Positions 32,386-44,199 of a stretch of DNA of 64,000 bases are shown piece by piece (position 1 is the first letter of the stretch; every line of letters starts with the position of its first letter). Under the pieces are notes generated by a model. The model searched no databases and was not told where the DNA came from. It saw nothing but the letters and a program-made list of their open reading frames with translations. The position numbers were made by a program, and so were the translations under genes. Origin of the DNA: Prinia subflava (taxonomy: Eukaryota > Chordata > Aves > Passeriformes > Cisticolidae); the NCBI RefSeq assembly GCF_021018805.1, contig NW_026960611.1, positions 1,984,001-2,048,000 of the forward strand, read 5' to 3'.

Positions 32386-32705
32386 TGTATTTCTCTGGGA
32401 AATGGTTTGTCCCTCCCCAGAGACCCCTGGAGCCTGTAACCATGTAGTTTAACCCTTCCTCCCCTTTCTGTCCCTACTGGTTGAGTTCCAACTCTCTCTC
32501 CTTAGCAGGAGAGTAGATGAGGCTCTGTTCTTCCTCATTCTGTCTCTTTCCCCCTGGAAACCATCTGGAATAAACATCTTGGACTACATCTGGGGGTTAG
32601 AGCCTCTTTTGGAATCTTTTGCCTTGTCCCTGAAATATTCCTCCAAAACCTTCTAGGATCTGAGCTAGCATAGGAACTTTGGGGGGCTGCAGGGGGGATA
32701 TTTCA
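32386..32705 (+). repeat. 5' LTR of provirus E
   Basis: It runs from TGTATTTCTCTGGG to GGGGGGATATTTCA, with AATAAA near 32570. The base run TTTGGCACTCGTAGG follows directly. A primer-binding site would start at the TGG (32708), but I cannot assign the tRNA. Confidence 0.9.
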
Positions 32706-33370
32706 TTTGGCACTCGTAGGTTTTTATGAATTATTAGAAACCCACGTAGAAGCTGGAGACTTTAATTGCAATCTCGAAAGCTCTTTGGGACGTTCAACTA
32801 CCCTATCACATTATCAGCTACTTTCTGTGGCTATAAGTATTTGGGGAAGGGTCTGTAGCTTGCTTAGCACCTGATTTGCAAGTGGACTCAGGACAGGGAC
32901 TTTGGATGCTACTGGCACGACCCACGATCCTAAAGGACACAGGTAAGTCCCCCTGTATTGTGGTTACCCTGGGAATAACTCCTAGCTGGGGTGGGACTTT
33001 TACCATCGCAATCGTGGTAACTAAGGTGGCAGGGTGTACACTAGGACCTTGCGGCTTCCTGGTTTGTGTCAAAAGTGTTTTTTTGTTTTTTCTGCCGAAC
33101 TGGAGCCCCGTCAGTGCGGGGTGGCTCCGGCCTGCAGAGCCGCGTTTTAGGGGTGAACACTGTATGGGACTGGTCCCAGGCCCCAGGCTAAGGTGGCAGG
33201 ACACCCCCCAGTACCCTCGGTGTCGGTAAAAAGCGTCACGAAAAGCGCTGCCAGCCCTGCGTTTCCCCCCCGCCCGTACTCGCTTTAAAGAGGCGATACA
33301 GGACTGCCATCCAGGTTTTTGCATCTGAAGGTGGATATTGGACAAATAGCATTTAAAAAACATCAGAAAT

Positions 33371-35131
33371 ATGGGCACACAGCTATCTGTTCACCAAAAG
33401 AGTGTATTAAAACAGCTTAAAGATGTTTTAATTAATGTTAGAATCTCAAAACAGCTGCTAAAACAATTTGTCTGCTGGCTCTTAACTGGACTACCAGAGA
33501 TCGCATTTCAAAATAAAGATTCTGTTTCACTTTGGGATGAAGTTGGGCAGTTACTGACTTTTAAAGTTGAAAATGGTGATAAAATAGCTTCTCTATTTAT
33601 TCCAATATTTTTACAAGCTCTCAAGCAGCTGCTAGACACAAAAAAAAGCGGTCAGCCACCGACAAGTTGTCCACATACTCCCTTACCTGATTCCCTTACC
33701 CCTCCCCACTGTATCCAGGTCTGGATAGCTTACCATCCCCCCGTACCCTTTTACCACAGTGGGTTTTTCTCAAGAACACAGTTCTGACTGCTCCAAGGGT
33801 GCAATGCCCTCTTCCCAGGGCTCTGGCCATGTTGCAGACTCCCTGGGTCCTGCAAAACAAGTGCTGGAGAGCAATGGTGAATGCCATGTGCTTGCGCCTT
33901 CTTCCCATAATCCTTTCTTCCCCTCAATCCCTGCCCCTACTCCATATCCCTTGCCCAATCCCCTTGTGCCTTTGGTAGTCCTGCCCCACCCCTCCTCCCA
34001 CTGCCTCCCCCCGAACTGCCGTGGGAGCGGGGAAGGGGGTGGGCTCCCCTCAACACACAGCCCCGGCGGGGGGGGGCGATTTCCTCACGGCAAGGGGACA
34101 TGACCAGCCTCCCCTGGGAACCCAGGACAGAGGGAAAGGGCTGCCTCTTGCCAGACCCCAGGGGATTGGAGAGGCAATACCTCCTATTTCCTTAGACAAT
34201 GGGAGACCAGCAGAATTTTTAAGAACTCAGACAAATGTTACTGAAAGTTTTCCCTCTGTAGCACCTGTCACATACCTCGGCAGGAGAAACGGCACGAGGG
34301 CTTATCAGCATTATCCTATCAAGATTAAAAGGAGCTTTGTAAAACACTGAGAATTTGGCAGATCCAGTAAGATATTTAAAGGGATGATCAGAGCAACTTT
34401 TAATTCAAATGAGATGGTGCCTAGTGACATCAAAGACTTATTCAGATTTCTGTTATCCCCCTCAGAGTATGATCTGTGGGAAAGCATGTGGAAAAAGAGC
34501 TTTAACAACATTATTATATGAGATTCAACAAACTCCTGGTTAAGCAAAAGACAATGATGGACATGATCACCTGTGTGGTGAAGGTGTCTGGCATTGTCCA
34601 GAAAAACAAACTTGAGTGTTATCCAAGCCAGTTTTAGATAGGATCTGTGCTGTTGCAGAGAAGATGTTTTATCAGCTACAAACAATAGAAGTGAAGGGCA
34701 GCTATATTAATATTAAACAGTTTTCTTCAGAGAATTTCTTGCAGTTTGTGAACCATCTGAGAACACAGGTGGAACGACAAGTACCAGATCCAGTGGTGAA
34801 TGCAGAATTGATTAAGGAGATGGCTCAGATAAATGCTAATGAGACCTGTCATAGAATTATTCTTAGCCTTCCCCTCCAACCATCCCCCAGTTTGTCACAG
34901 ATGATAGAAGCCTTTACCAAGAAAGCAGAAATATTCAGTGCACCTGAAAGGAATCCAGGACTGGCACACCCACAGCCTAAGGCAGCTGCAGTACCAAATC
35001 CAAGGAGGAAACCAATGTCACCAGACCAGCTGCAGCGCATCATCTGCCTCCATTGCAAGAAACCGGGACAGTTTGCCAGAACCTGCCCTCAAAACCAGAA
35101 ACAGAAGAAATTCAACAAACAAAAAACCTGA
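33371..35131 (+). pseudogene. gag: Provirus E gag
   Basis: The ATG at 33371 gives MGTQLSVHQKSVLKQL, with Gly2 as expected for a myristoylated matrix protein. Matrix is open to 33787. A Pro-rich linker in other frames follows, then a broken capsid N-terminal part (DIKDLFRFLLSPSEYDLW near 34420). The open stretch 34616-35131 holds the capsid C-terminal domain, its major homology region (SSENFLQFVNHL), and one zinc-knuckle-like motif CLHCKKPGQFARTC in which Gln replaces the zinc-binding His (35069-35071). Several frame changes make it nonfunctional. Confidence 0.85.
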
Positions 35132-35322
35132 ATTTACAGCACATACCTGCTGTTGATACAACGCACAAAGATATAAATATAGCAGGACTCACACTGGCAA
35201 ATGCCCCTTTCTTAAAAAAATAAAAGGGGGAGGACGGGTCACACGGTGTGGGGGTGCAGAAAAATTAAAATGTTACATGTTCAACTAACAAGCTTTGGCC
35301 GCCGTGAGGCCGATTCAGGCTT

Positions 35323-35994
35323 GTGACTACCAAAGGTTTTCATTTCAGATCTACTGATTGGAAAGTCATTACAGTGGACCTGTCAAACATCTCACAGGAC
35401 CTGACGGTTTACCACATGGGACTGGACAGTGAGTATTTTGTTATTGGGGACACAGCACACACACCCTTGGAGATTGAGGTAGCTCCCATGACCATTAAGG
35501 GAAAGATAATAGGCCTCATGTTGTTGGCACGTTGCATGCACCCACCCTTTTACATTGTAGAGGGACAAATTTTTGCCCAGGCCATTCCCGTTCCAGCAGA
35601 GATCACAGCAGAAGCAAAATTGCCAGAAGTCTACTGGGCAGAGGTGGTGGCAGAGGATAAACCCTCTATGGCATGCAACATTGCTTGTGGGTCAGAGCGC
35701 CTCCATGTGGAAGGGGTTCTGGACACCGGCGCGCACATAACCATTTTACCCAAGACCATGTGGCCATCATGTTGGGACTTTCAACCTGTGGCTGGCAAAC
35801 TTCAGGGCATAGGAGGAATCACATTGGCAAAGATGTCAAAAAACATTGTGCAAATTGAAGGACCTGACAGAAAAGTGGCAAATATCCGTCCATTCCTTGC
35901 AGACTATAAGGCCTCCCTGTGGGGGAGAGACACCATGTCTCAGTGGGGAGTCCAACTGGTCATTCCTAAGACACCCCAGGATTTTTGCAAATAG
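35323..35994 (+). CDS. pro: Provirus E pro: degenerate dUTPase-like part and protease
   Basis: A 223-codon open stretch. The first half (HTPLEIEVAPMTIKGKIIG, then IVEGQIFAQAIP) occupies the dUTPase position but lacks clear catalytic motifs. The second half is a retroviral aspartic protease with DTG at 35722-35730, a flap-like GIGGIT, and GRDTMSQWG at the end. It stays open throughout, which is unusual for this provirus, although it depends on a gag that is broken. The Met at 35323 is only the first in-frame one. Expression would normally be by frameshift. Confidence 0.8.
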   Translation: MTTKGFHFRSTDWKVITVDLSNISQDLTVYHMGLDSEYFVIGDTAHTPLEIEVAPMTIKGKIIGLMLLARCMHPPFYIVEGQIFAQAIPVPAEITAEAKLPEVYWAEVVAEDKPSMACNIACGSERLHVEGVLDTGAHITILPKTMWPSCWDFQPVAGKLQGIGGITLAKMSKNIVQIEGPDRKVANIRPFLADYKASLWGRDTMSQWGVQLVIPKTPQDFCK

Positions 35995-36029
35995 CCACTG
36001 TGGAGCACCCTACCCAAAAGTTAAAGTGG

Positions 36030-37030
36030 TTGGAGACTACTCCAAGGTGGGTAGCACAGTGACCTTTGAGTAAAGAGAAGCTCAAGGCGCTTGAGGAGCT
36101 CATGGAAGAGCAATTGGCTCAGGGACACATCGTAGAGACAACAAGCCCCTGGAATTTCCCGGTCTTTGTAATAAAGAAACTGGGGAAGGACAAGTGGAGG
36201 GGAGTCCATGATCTACGAGAAATTAATAAAATTGTAGAAGACATGGGACCTCTTCAACCAGGGATGCCCACTCCAACAATGGTCCGTCGAGATTGGCAAT
36301 TGGCTGTCCTAGACATCAAGGACTGTTTCTTCCAAATTCCATTGCACCCCAAAGATGCCCCACGGTTTGCATTCTCGGTTCCTACTGTTAATAGATAAGC
36401 CCCAATGAAGCGTTATCACTGGAGAGTTCTTCCACAGGGTCTCAAATCGAGTCCTTTCATATGCCAACAATATGTAGCCTCATTACTGTCTCCGATATGC
36501 GCCAAGAGGAAAGAAGCCATCATCCTTCACTGCATGGATGATGTGCTTGTGTGTGCCCCCAATGACTCCATACTCCAACACATGCTTGACCCAGTGGTTG
36601 AAGTTTTAACTCTGCTGGATTTCAATTGCAGGGAGACAAAGTTCAAAGGATGCCACCTTGGAAGTACCTGGGTTTGCAAATCACTGCAAGGACCATTGTT
36701 CTGCAGAATTTAGAAATTGATTGCAATCCAAAAACCCTAGCAGGTCTCCACTCCCTGTGTGGGTCTTTGAATTGGGTAAGACCCTGGCTAGGCTTCACAA
36801 ATCAGAATCTAGAACCCCTCTTCAATTTATTGAAGGGGGAGAGGGAGCTGGCTTCTCCCAGGGAACTGACCACAGAGGCAAAGACAGCAATCGAAAAGGT
36901 ACAGAAGGCCTTGTCAGAGAGGCAGGCTCATCAATGTGAGCCAAAGGTGACTTTCCATTTCATTGTTCTAGGAAAGCTGCCACATCTGCATGGTTTGATT
37001 TTCCAATGGATCGAGGAGCAGAGAGATTAG
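36030..37030 (+). pseudogene. pol: Provirus E pol: reverse transcriptase
   Basis: Fingers (TSPWNFPVFVIKK, WRGVHDLREIN) and the palm motif (LDIKDCFFQIPLHP) are clear. A TAA at about 36396 interrupts the palm. The catalytic box reads CMDD (36531-36542) where family members have YMDD or YVDD. A frame change near 36626 leads into thumb sequence (LHSLCGSLNWVRPWLG), which ends at a stop at 37030. The polymerase is inactive. Confidence 0.85.
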
Positions 37031-37033
37031 CTC

Positions 37034-37826
37034 TTGATCATAGAGTGGGTCTTCCTCTCTCACCAAAGATCCAAGACCATCACAGAGCCACAAGAGCTGA
37101 TGGCTCAGCTGATTTGGAAGGCCAGGCTGAGATTGTGTGAATTGGCGGGTTGTGACTTTGCATGTATTCACCTCCCAGTAAGACTTTCTGAGGAGGGAAA
37201 GAACTCTCCTGAGAGATTGACCAAAGAGATGTTTGAGCATTTGCTGCAGAGTAATGCCAGTCTCCAATTATCTCTGGACAGCTACAGGGGACAAATATCA
37301 GTCCATGCCGCATCCCACAAGTTGTTCAATGAGGAATTCCACCTCATTCCTTGTGAGGAGTTGGAGACCACTCAAAGCTCTCACAGTTTTCACAGACCCA
37401 TCGGGGGCTTCCAACAAGTGGGTGATGACTTGGAGGAACCCACGGACTCAGCACTGGGAAGCTGATGTTGAGTTTGTGGAGGGATCCCCCCAAGTGGCTG
37501 AACTGGCCGCCGTGGTAAGAGCTTTTGAGAAGTTCTCGGAGGCAATTAATTTGGTAACCAACTCTGCCTACATGGCGGGAGTAGTGTCCAGAGCGGAGCA
37601 GGCTGTGCTCAAAGAAATAGAGAATGAACATCTCTTCAGGTTGCTTTCAAGGCTAATTTATTTAGTTTCTCATCGAGAGCATCCATTTTACATGATGCAT
37701 GTGAGGTCACACACTGATTTGCCAGGTGAAATTGCAGAGGGGAATCGTCAGGCAAACTCCCTTGCTGAACCAGTTGAAAAAGCACGTCTCCATGACATCT
37801 TCCAACAGGCAAAGCTGAGTCACTAA
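37034..37826 (+). pseudogene. pol: Provirus E pol: connection and RNase H
   Basis: The stretch 37233-37826 carries FTDPSGAS (first Asp), QVAELAAVVRAF (Glu), then LVTNSAYMAGV and GNRQANSLAE. In active RNases H the last two positions are Asp, but both read Asn here. The polymerase stop lies upstream, and the region is in frame with the palm. After a stop at 37826 a few integrase zinc-domain codons follow (RQFQLKRSQ) before the solo LTR at 37888. Confidence 0.82.
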
Positions 37827-37887
37827 CACTACCATCAAAACGTGCCAGCCCTGATCCGACAATTCCAGCTGAAACGGAGCCAGGCTC

Positions 37888-38647
37888 TGTCGGAGTCTAG
37901 AACATCCCTCTGGCTGCCCTGGAGGTTTTGGAGACCGGACAGGGGGGTCTGGGATCTGTACAAGGGGGTCAACCAGCCTCACACAGAGCCCAGGAGGACA
38001 CTGCCTCTGATCCCTGGCCATGGGAGTGAATGCCCACATTGTATGAAGAATCACAAGCTGAGAGAATTCAAAATAAGTAGTATTTTGTTTATCATAGAAT
38101 GTAAATGTAGAATCTAGGATTTTTAGTATATGGGGTTGAAGAGACAAGATGGAGGAATTGGGGAGTGGCCCCTGTCTTCCTTGTTCTTGCTCTCGTCCCC
38201 CATCTTGTGCTGAGTTGGATTTTAGAGACTGGTTTAGAGTAGAAACGACATGTTAACATAGGTAGTAGGCATTGGTAAAATTTTGTAAATAAAAAGTACA
38301 TTTTGGACGGTGGTTGGGTCAAGGGTACCGTACATAAGGTACGGGGCTCTCTGATCCGCCCAGTCCAGCCGCATGTCTTGCTCTGCTGGAGACGCCTTGC
38401 AAAGCTGGACAAGAACTGATAGATAATTAAGAATAAACAGCCTTGGTAACACAGACTGCTGGACTCAACTTGTCGTCTCTGGCTTCAGTGTGAAACACCT
38501 AGGGCAAAGAGAAGACTGAAAGCCTTATTACCTAGGGGAACAGCAACCCCGAGGAGACTCCCAGGGAACAGCAACCTTGGGAGAAAACCTTATTACCTCC
38601 GGGAACAGCAACCCCGAGGAGAATCTCAGGGAAGAGCAACCCTGAGA
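37888..38647 (+). mobile_element. Solo LTR, family C, within provirus E
   Basis: 760 bp from TGTCGGAGTCTAGAAC to GCAACCCTGAGA. A perfect AGGCTC duplication lies at 37882-37887 and 38648-38653. AATAAA occurs near 38287 and 38431. It separates the integrase zinc domain from its core. Near the end, a phrase with GGGAACAGCAACC is repeated three to four times. An antisense relative is at 14701-15397. Confidence 0.92.
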
Positions 38648-39461
38648 AGGCTCGAGCCATTGTGGGCACCTGTCCCAACTGCCAGCTCCAGGCCATGCCA
38701 TCGATGGGCATGGGGGTTAACCCCAGGGGCCTTGGCAGCTGTGAAGTGTGGCAGACAGACACCACACACATTCCTAGTTTTGGTCACCTCAAATATGTTC
38801 ATGTGAGCATTGACACATATTCGGGTGCAGTGTATGCCTCTGCCCACGCAGGAGAAAAGTCTGTATATGCCAAGCAGCACCTGGTGCAAGCTTTTTCAGT
38901 GTTGGGGATCCCAAAAACAATCAAAACTGATACCGACCCAGCATATGTGTCCAAGGAGTTCCTAGAATTTGTCCAGCAGTGGGGAGTGGAACATAAAACT
39001 GGCATCCCCCATTCCCCCACAGGTCAAGCTGTGGTTGAGCGTGCACACGAGATGCTCAAGCAGGTTTTGGCTAGACAGAACAGTTCAACTCTGTGGATGT
39101 CTCCACAGCAGAAGCTCTGCAAAGCCATGTTTACCATCAATTTTCTGAACTGTTCATTTGAAAACATGAGTCCACCTGTGGTACATCATTTTAACAGTGG
39201 CAATCAGTTTAAATTGTCTCAGTGTCCACCGGTCTTGATTAGGGATCCAGAAACTTGAGAAAGCAAAGGTCCCTATGAGCTCATGACCTGGGGTCGTGGC
39301 TATGCATGTGTGGCTACTCCCTCAGGCCCTCGGTGGATTCCCCAGAAGTGGGTGAAACCTTTTGTCCCCAAAAATCCAGCTCCAGCAGAAGGGGATGAGA
39401 AGCAAGTAGCTGATGCTTCAAAGAGAAGATGCCGCCAGATGGAGGAAAAAGAATCTTCCTA
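38648..39461 (+). pseudogene. pol: Provirus E pol: integrase core and C-terminus
   Basis: After the solo LTR the frame resumes with CPNCQLQAMP (zinc Cys pair). The catalytic residues are all present: first Asp in WQTDTTHI, second in IKTDTDPAYV, Glu in TGQAVVERA. A TGA at 39256-39258 cuts off the C-terminal DNA-binding part, which follows in frame (WGRGYACVATPSGPRWIP) up to about 39461. The core is unusually well kept apart from the interruption. Confidence 0.87.
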
Positions 39462-39539
39462 GGTTTGGATTCCTTCCAGCAGAAACAGAAACTTTTACCA
39501 TATTTTAAAAAATGCTTGTTGTTCCCTTTTAGAGAAAAC

Positions 39540-40889
39540 CTACCTCCCACTCAACCCTGTGATGAACCCCGATCTTGGTAATGCTGAACAGTCTGGCAGC
39601 TGCATGGATTGTCCCTCAGCTGCGTCAAGACGTCTGGGTGACCCCGGCACAGACACTTCAGCAGGAGAACATATGTTTGTCCACTGCAGCAACTAAGAAT
39701 CCTATGTCCACCTGTCTGGTAGGAATTCCATTGCAGGCTGGAGAATTTCCAGCAGGTTTGAACAAATATAGGTCCAACGAAGTTCCAGAGTGGCACACCC
39801 CCCGACCACACAAAAATAATCAGAAGCAAGCTGTGGTGGCCGTGAACCCCTTAGAGGAGTGGTTGCGTAGTTTGCCCAAGATAGCTCAGGAACCCCAAGA
39901 GTTAGAGTTATTGGGTTCTTCCCCTGCGACATACTGCATACATTTTTCCGTCCTCCCAAAACCTAGCACTAACGAGTACCACCTCATAAGACAGTATCGT
40001 GGAGAGTTTACTGCAAAAAGGTGGTGTCATAATATAAGCCACATTGCAGCAGAAAACCCATCTCACTCGAGTCTCAAAAGCCTCCCTAAGGGATTGTTCT
40101 TGATTTGTGGGGATCGGGCATGGGCAGGAATTCCATCTCGGCTTTAAGAAGGGCCATGTACCATAGGACGATTGTCCGTATTGGCACCCAACCAAACTTT
40201 AATTGGTGAATGGACTCACAAAAACTAATCAGCAAACAAAATTCAAAAGAGGAGTGCTGATAATCTGGACCCAAATTGTAATTCAGAAATTTTTAATTGG
40301 GCTAAGTCAAAAAGAGTTGCTGTATCCCTGTTCCTTCCGTGGGTAGCAGCAGCCAACGCTCTAGGTGAATTGGGCCATCTAGAGTGCTGGGGGGTCAAGC
40401 AGGCAAACTTGACATCCATTGCCATCAGCTCTCTCCTAGAAGACGAGGAAATTACCAGACAGGCCACACCTCAAAACCACGATAGATTTTCTTTTGTTAC
40501 TGCATGGGCATGAATGCCAGGAATTTGAAGGACTCTGTTGCATGAACCTGACCTCAAAAGCTCCAAACATCCATGCTGCCCTTCAAAGCATCAACAACTT
40601 GATCAGACAAGTGAAGCAAGAATCTGAAGACTGGATCAAAGAACTGTTCAAGGGCTGGGGATTCACAGGGTGGTGGATTTCTATAGTTAAAACAATTTTG
40701 TTATTTCTTGTCATTCTTTTCCTGGTAACGATAGCGTTCGGGATCCTATGTTGTTTGATTTTCAAGGCTATCAATAGCCTCATACCTTCTACCTCGGAAT
40801 TCAACCACATAGAGTTGGCAAACCTAAAGCAGTCTGATTTCCCTACCAATTGTAAGTGGTGGAAAAACCCACACTCCATCTCAAAATGA
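39540..40889 (+). pseudogene. env: Provirus E env
   Basis: 39575-40147 encodes part of the surface subunit ([31 protein letters not shown]). A frame change follows. 40494-40889 encodes the transmembrane subunit with CX6CC (about 40511-40543), an amphipathic GWGFTGWW segment, and a hydrophobic anchor (TILLFLVILFLVTIAF). The region between, which includes the expected fusion peptide, is broken. Its layout matches E1 env, and both are gamma-type. Confidence 0.85.
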
Positions 40890-40920
40890 ACCTAATGTTT
40901 TTCTTGTAACCTTGTTAAGC

Positions 40921-40935
40921 AAAAAAAGGAGGAGA
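40921..40935 (+). other. Polypurine tract of provirus E
   Basis: AAAAAAAGGAGGAGA immediately before the 3' LTR. Confidence 0.8.
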
Positions 40936-41255
40936 TGTATTTCACTGGGAAATAGTTTGTCCCTCCCCAGAGACCCCTGGAGCCTGTAACCATGCAGTTT
41001 AACCCTTCCTCCCCTTTCTGTCCCTACTGGTTGAGTTCCAACTCTCTCTCCTTAGCAGGAGAGTAGATGAGGCTCTGTTCTTCCTCATTCTGTCTCTTTC
41101 CCCCTGGAAACCATCTGGAATAAACATCTTGGACTACATCTGGGGGTTAGAGCCTCTTTTGGAATCTTTTGCCTTGTCCCTGAAATATTCCTCCAAAATC
41201 TTCTAGGATCTGAGCTAGCATAGGAACTTTGGGGGGCTGCAGGGGGGATATTTCA
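40936..41255 (+). repeat. 3' LTR of provirus E
   Basis: 320 bp, the partner of 32386-32705, followed by CATATA. Confidence 0.92.
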
Positions 41256-41261
41256 CATATA

Positions 41262-42900
41262 TTGTTCTGTTTTGATGTTCCCCTCATACTCATAATAAAA
41301 GACATGCATCTCATTAAAAAAAGGGAATTTAATGCCTTAAGAACGTTCAAATAATGGAATATGTACATTAAAGATTAAGACAACAAGTCATTTTGAATAA
41401 TGCAATTTACATTAAAAATTTGGAAAAAGGGTCATTAAATCTGAATCCCAACTGAGCGTAGAACAGCAAAGCCTAATTGATTCATTAACCTAAAGAGAAG
41501 ATATGGATGTGTTTTTATCATCAACATTTTAAAAGTAGTCATCTATTCAGTTGATCAGACATCAATTGCCTCTGAGAAAATGAGGCCCAGTGAGAAATGA
41601 CTTCACCATCACCCATCCTTCGTAACCACAGGAGCAAAAGTAGGAGTGCCAAGAGCATGGCTGTGTCTAGAAACTTAGAGAGGAAACTTGTCAACAGGAG
41701 CCTTATGTCATCATCATGGTATAGTGTTCCTACTAACCTTCTTCAGCTATTCCCTGTCCAGGCTCCCAAAAGGCTGTTCAGTGATGTCAAAGATCAACAT
41801 TTCCAGCTAATGGACTTTCTCCTGAGTCTCAACTATTTGGACTTTGAAACAATGGTCATTTATCTCAATTTCCCCTAGAGACATTGGACATTATTTTTAT
41901 TTTTCTCATGCTGCGAGACCTGTGTCAGTGACATGATTGGATTTAATGTTTTGTTGATTATAATTGGTTTTTTATGTATCTTGTTCCATATTTAATAGAT
42001 AACCAGTAATAGCCTTAATAAGATGCAAATTGTTTTACCATCAGAACATATGAGCTTGTTTAAATTAATAAAAAAGGCAGTGATATTGTGACAGGTAGAG
42101 GAATTATAAAAGGCCTCAAAAAAATCAGGCCTGCTCTATTAAATTAATAGCTAGCCTGTCATCTCTTCTAAGTGTAGTTAAGCAATTTGCCAGTTCCCAT
42201 GCGAAAACAATCTTTGTATGAAAGGTTCCTTAACACAACAACCTATTCTTGGGTTGAAAAATAAGTGCATCTGTGTAAACAATAAGATCTGTTCCCTGAG
42301 AACCCATAAAGAAAAAATGTAAACAACCTGAATCTTAGTACATACATACAAATCACCTTCTGACAAAAAAATGAAGTAGTAAGAACTAATGGGACTTGCT
42401 CTTTTTTAACATACAATTTAAGAACAAGTTAATAACATTATTATAGTAATAATTTATAAAACTTTCTACAATGAAGACTCTAACTAGTATAAACTTTACA
42501 AAGACTCACTCTCTGCTTTGAAAATGCTCTAATGTCTATACTGCTGGGTTGTGTCAAAGTGTAGAAGTCTTTACTGGAGACATGGTCTGTGGTCACTCTG
42601 CATCTTTTTGTATGTTCTCCTTCAGGTGTACTCTGCTGTTTTTTCTTTTTTCTGTAGTTGTGACTCAACTTCTTCTGCAGGAACTTTTTTAGAGTCTGTA
42701 CCTGTGGAGACAAACAAAACCTCTCTCCCTGCCATAAAGGACAGGCTCTAAAATTTGTCCTGTTTTCAGAATTTTTATTAATATAAATGATTAAAAAACA
42801 TATGTAGCTTTGTTCAACTTTTCCATAATAGAAAGCACTCCACTCGCCCATTTTTATCTTTCAAAGAGCATTCTTAGTTATTTATGTGCATTTTTTACAA
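41262..42900. other. Unassigned sequence after provirus E
   Basis: No recognised gene or repeat edge. Open frames such as 41597-41878 have no supported identity. Confidence 0.45.
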
Positions 42901-44199
42901 TAGATTTGCTTTTGAATGAATCAGTCATAATATGTGGTAAATTTGATATTTGATATGTTGAAAAAATTGTGTAATTTTAAGAACTGTACATTTAGGAATG
43001 AGAAATGCTTACAAGAAATGTTTTAATTGTATTTTTGGTCTTTTCTCTTTTATGTGTTGAGGTAGAATATACTTTAAAAACTGTGTGGTTAGACAAGTGA
43101 ATTTGTTTGAATTGTTTAGATGGTTGATATTGCATGATATCTATTCATTTTTAATTTTGATGGTTAGTTTTTGTTGCTATTGATGGCATATCTACTGTTT
43201 GGTAGTTTGGGCATTGTTGCACAATTGTTTTATTTTGATTTTGAGATATGTGAGATATTTTTTGCAAGTGTTGATGTATTTTGAAGACAGATGCATGGTT
43301 AAAAGTTTGTTATTACATTGCTATTTGTTATAAAACTTAGGAATCTAGTGTATGGTTTAACATATGTGACATATGCTGTTGAGAAAAAGGAAAAATATTA
43401 GCATTTTAATGTAAATTTTACAATTGATTAGAACTTTTTCTTGAGTAGAGAGGTCTTTGCTTCTTCTATTAAACCTGTAGCATATAAAATTTGTTACTAT
43501 GAAATATGAACTTTGAAAAACATGTGACAGCTGTTCTTTTTGATTTTGAGATATGGCTTTTAAACTTTTTTAAAATGTGATTTTTATTTTTTGGTGCTAG
43601 GATTTTACTATATGGTTATGAGGTTTTAGATTTTCTTGAGTTATTTATAAAAACAAAATTATTTTAGGGGTGTATGATTTTAAAAGGTTTTAAATTTAAT
43701 TATAGAGATTATTTATAATTTTAAAGTTTTTAAATTTAATTATAAAGATGAATTTAATAATTAGAGTGGTTTTTTGTAGTATTATAAGTGCAATTTGTAA
43801 AAACTTTCGAATTTTGAATTAACTATTTCAATTAAAGATATGAGCAAGCAAAATATTTTTGCAAAATCTTTTCCTGTAAAGGAAAAATTATTTAGGAATT
43901 AGCTTTTATAATTAGTTTGTAATATAAATTTTTGGGCAAGTTACTACAATTTTACTTAATTGACAAAACAGAAAAGAAAAACTTTTTTGTTTTAGAGTTA
44001 TTTGAGCACTTTTCTTCCTGAGATCTTGCTGAAAAATTAACTTATAAAGTTGTGGCTTTCTTATTAAAACTGCAAAATAAAGGAATAAGTTAGGGTTTTA
44101 AGGTATTTGAGTTTCTTCTTTGGTGGATTCTTGTGATAATTTTCATGTGTGTTTTTTTGGATAAAGTCTATTTTGTATCTTGGTTGTTGCTGAGAGGGC
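42901..44199. other. Very AT-rich tract
   Basis: Strongly AT-rich (TTTTAAA, ATTTTGA phrases). It may be the A-rich interior of the minus-strand element whose 5' LTR is at 46079, but no gene is visible. Confidence 0.4.

Larger units (their letters stand above)
32386..41255 (+). mobile_element. Provirus E, beta-like, complete layout but defective
   Basis: Two 320-bp LTRs differ at four sites by eye. CATATA lies on both outer sides (32377-32382, 41256-41261), although the left copy is separated from TGTATTTC by three extra bases TGT. Inside are gag, dUTPase-like/protease, pol and env in the usual order, plus a later solo LTR at 37888-38647. Every gene has at least one stop, frame change or altered catalytic residue. 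Confidence 0.92.

Noticed and set aside
41597..41878. 93-codon plus-strand frame with Ser/Arg-rich start
   Set aside because: I checked it as a candidate next exon of the PRKG2-like gene. It does not resemble the expected linker or kinase start and has no supported splice sites.
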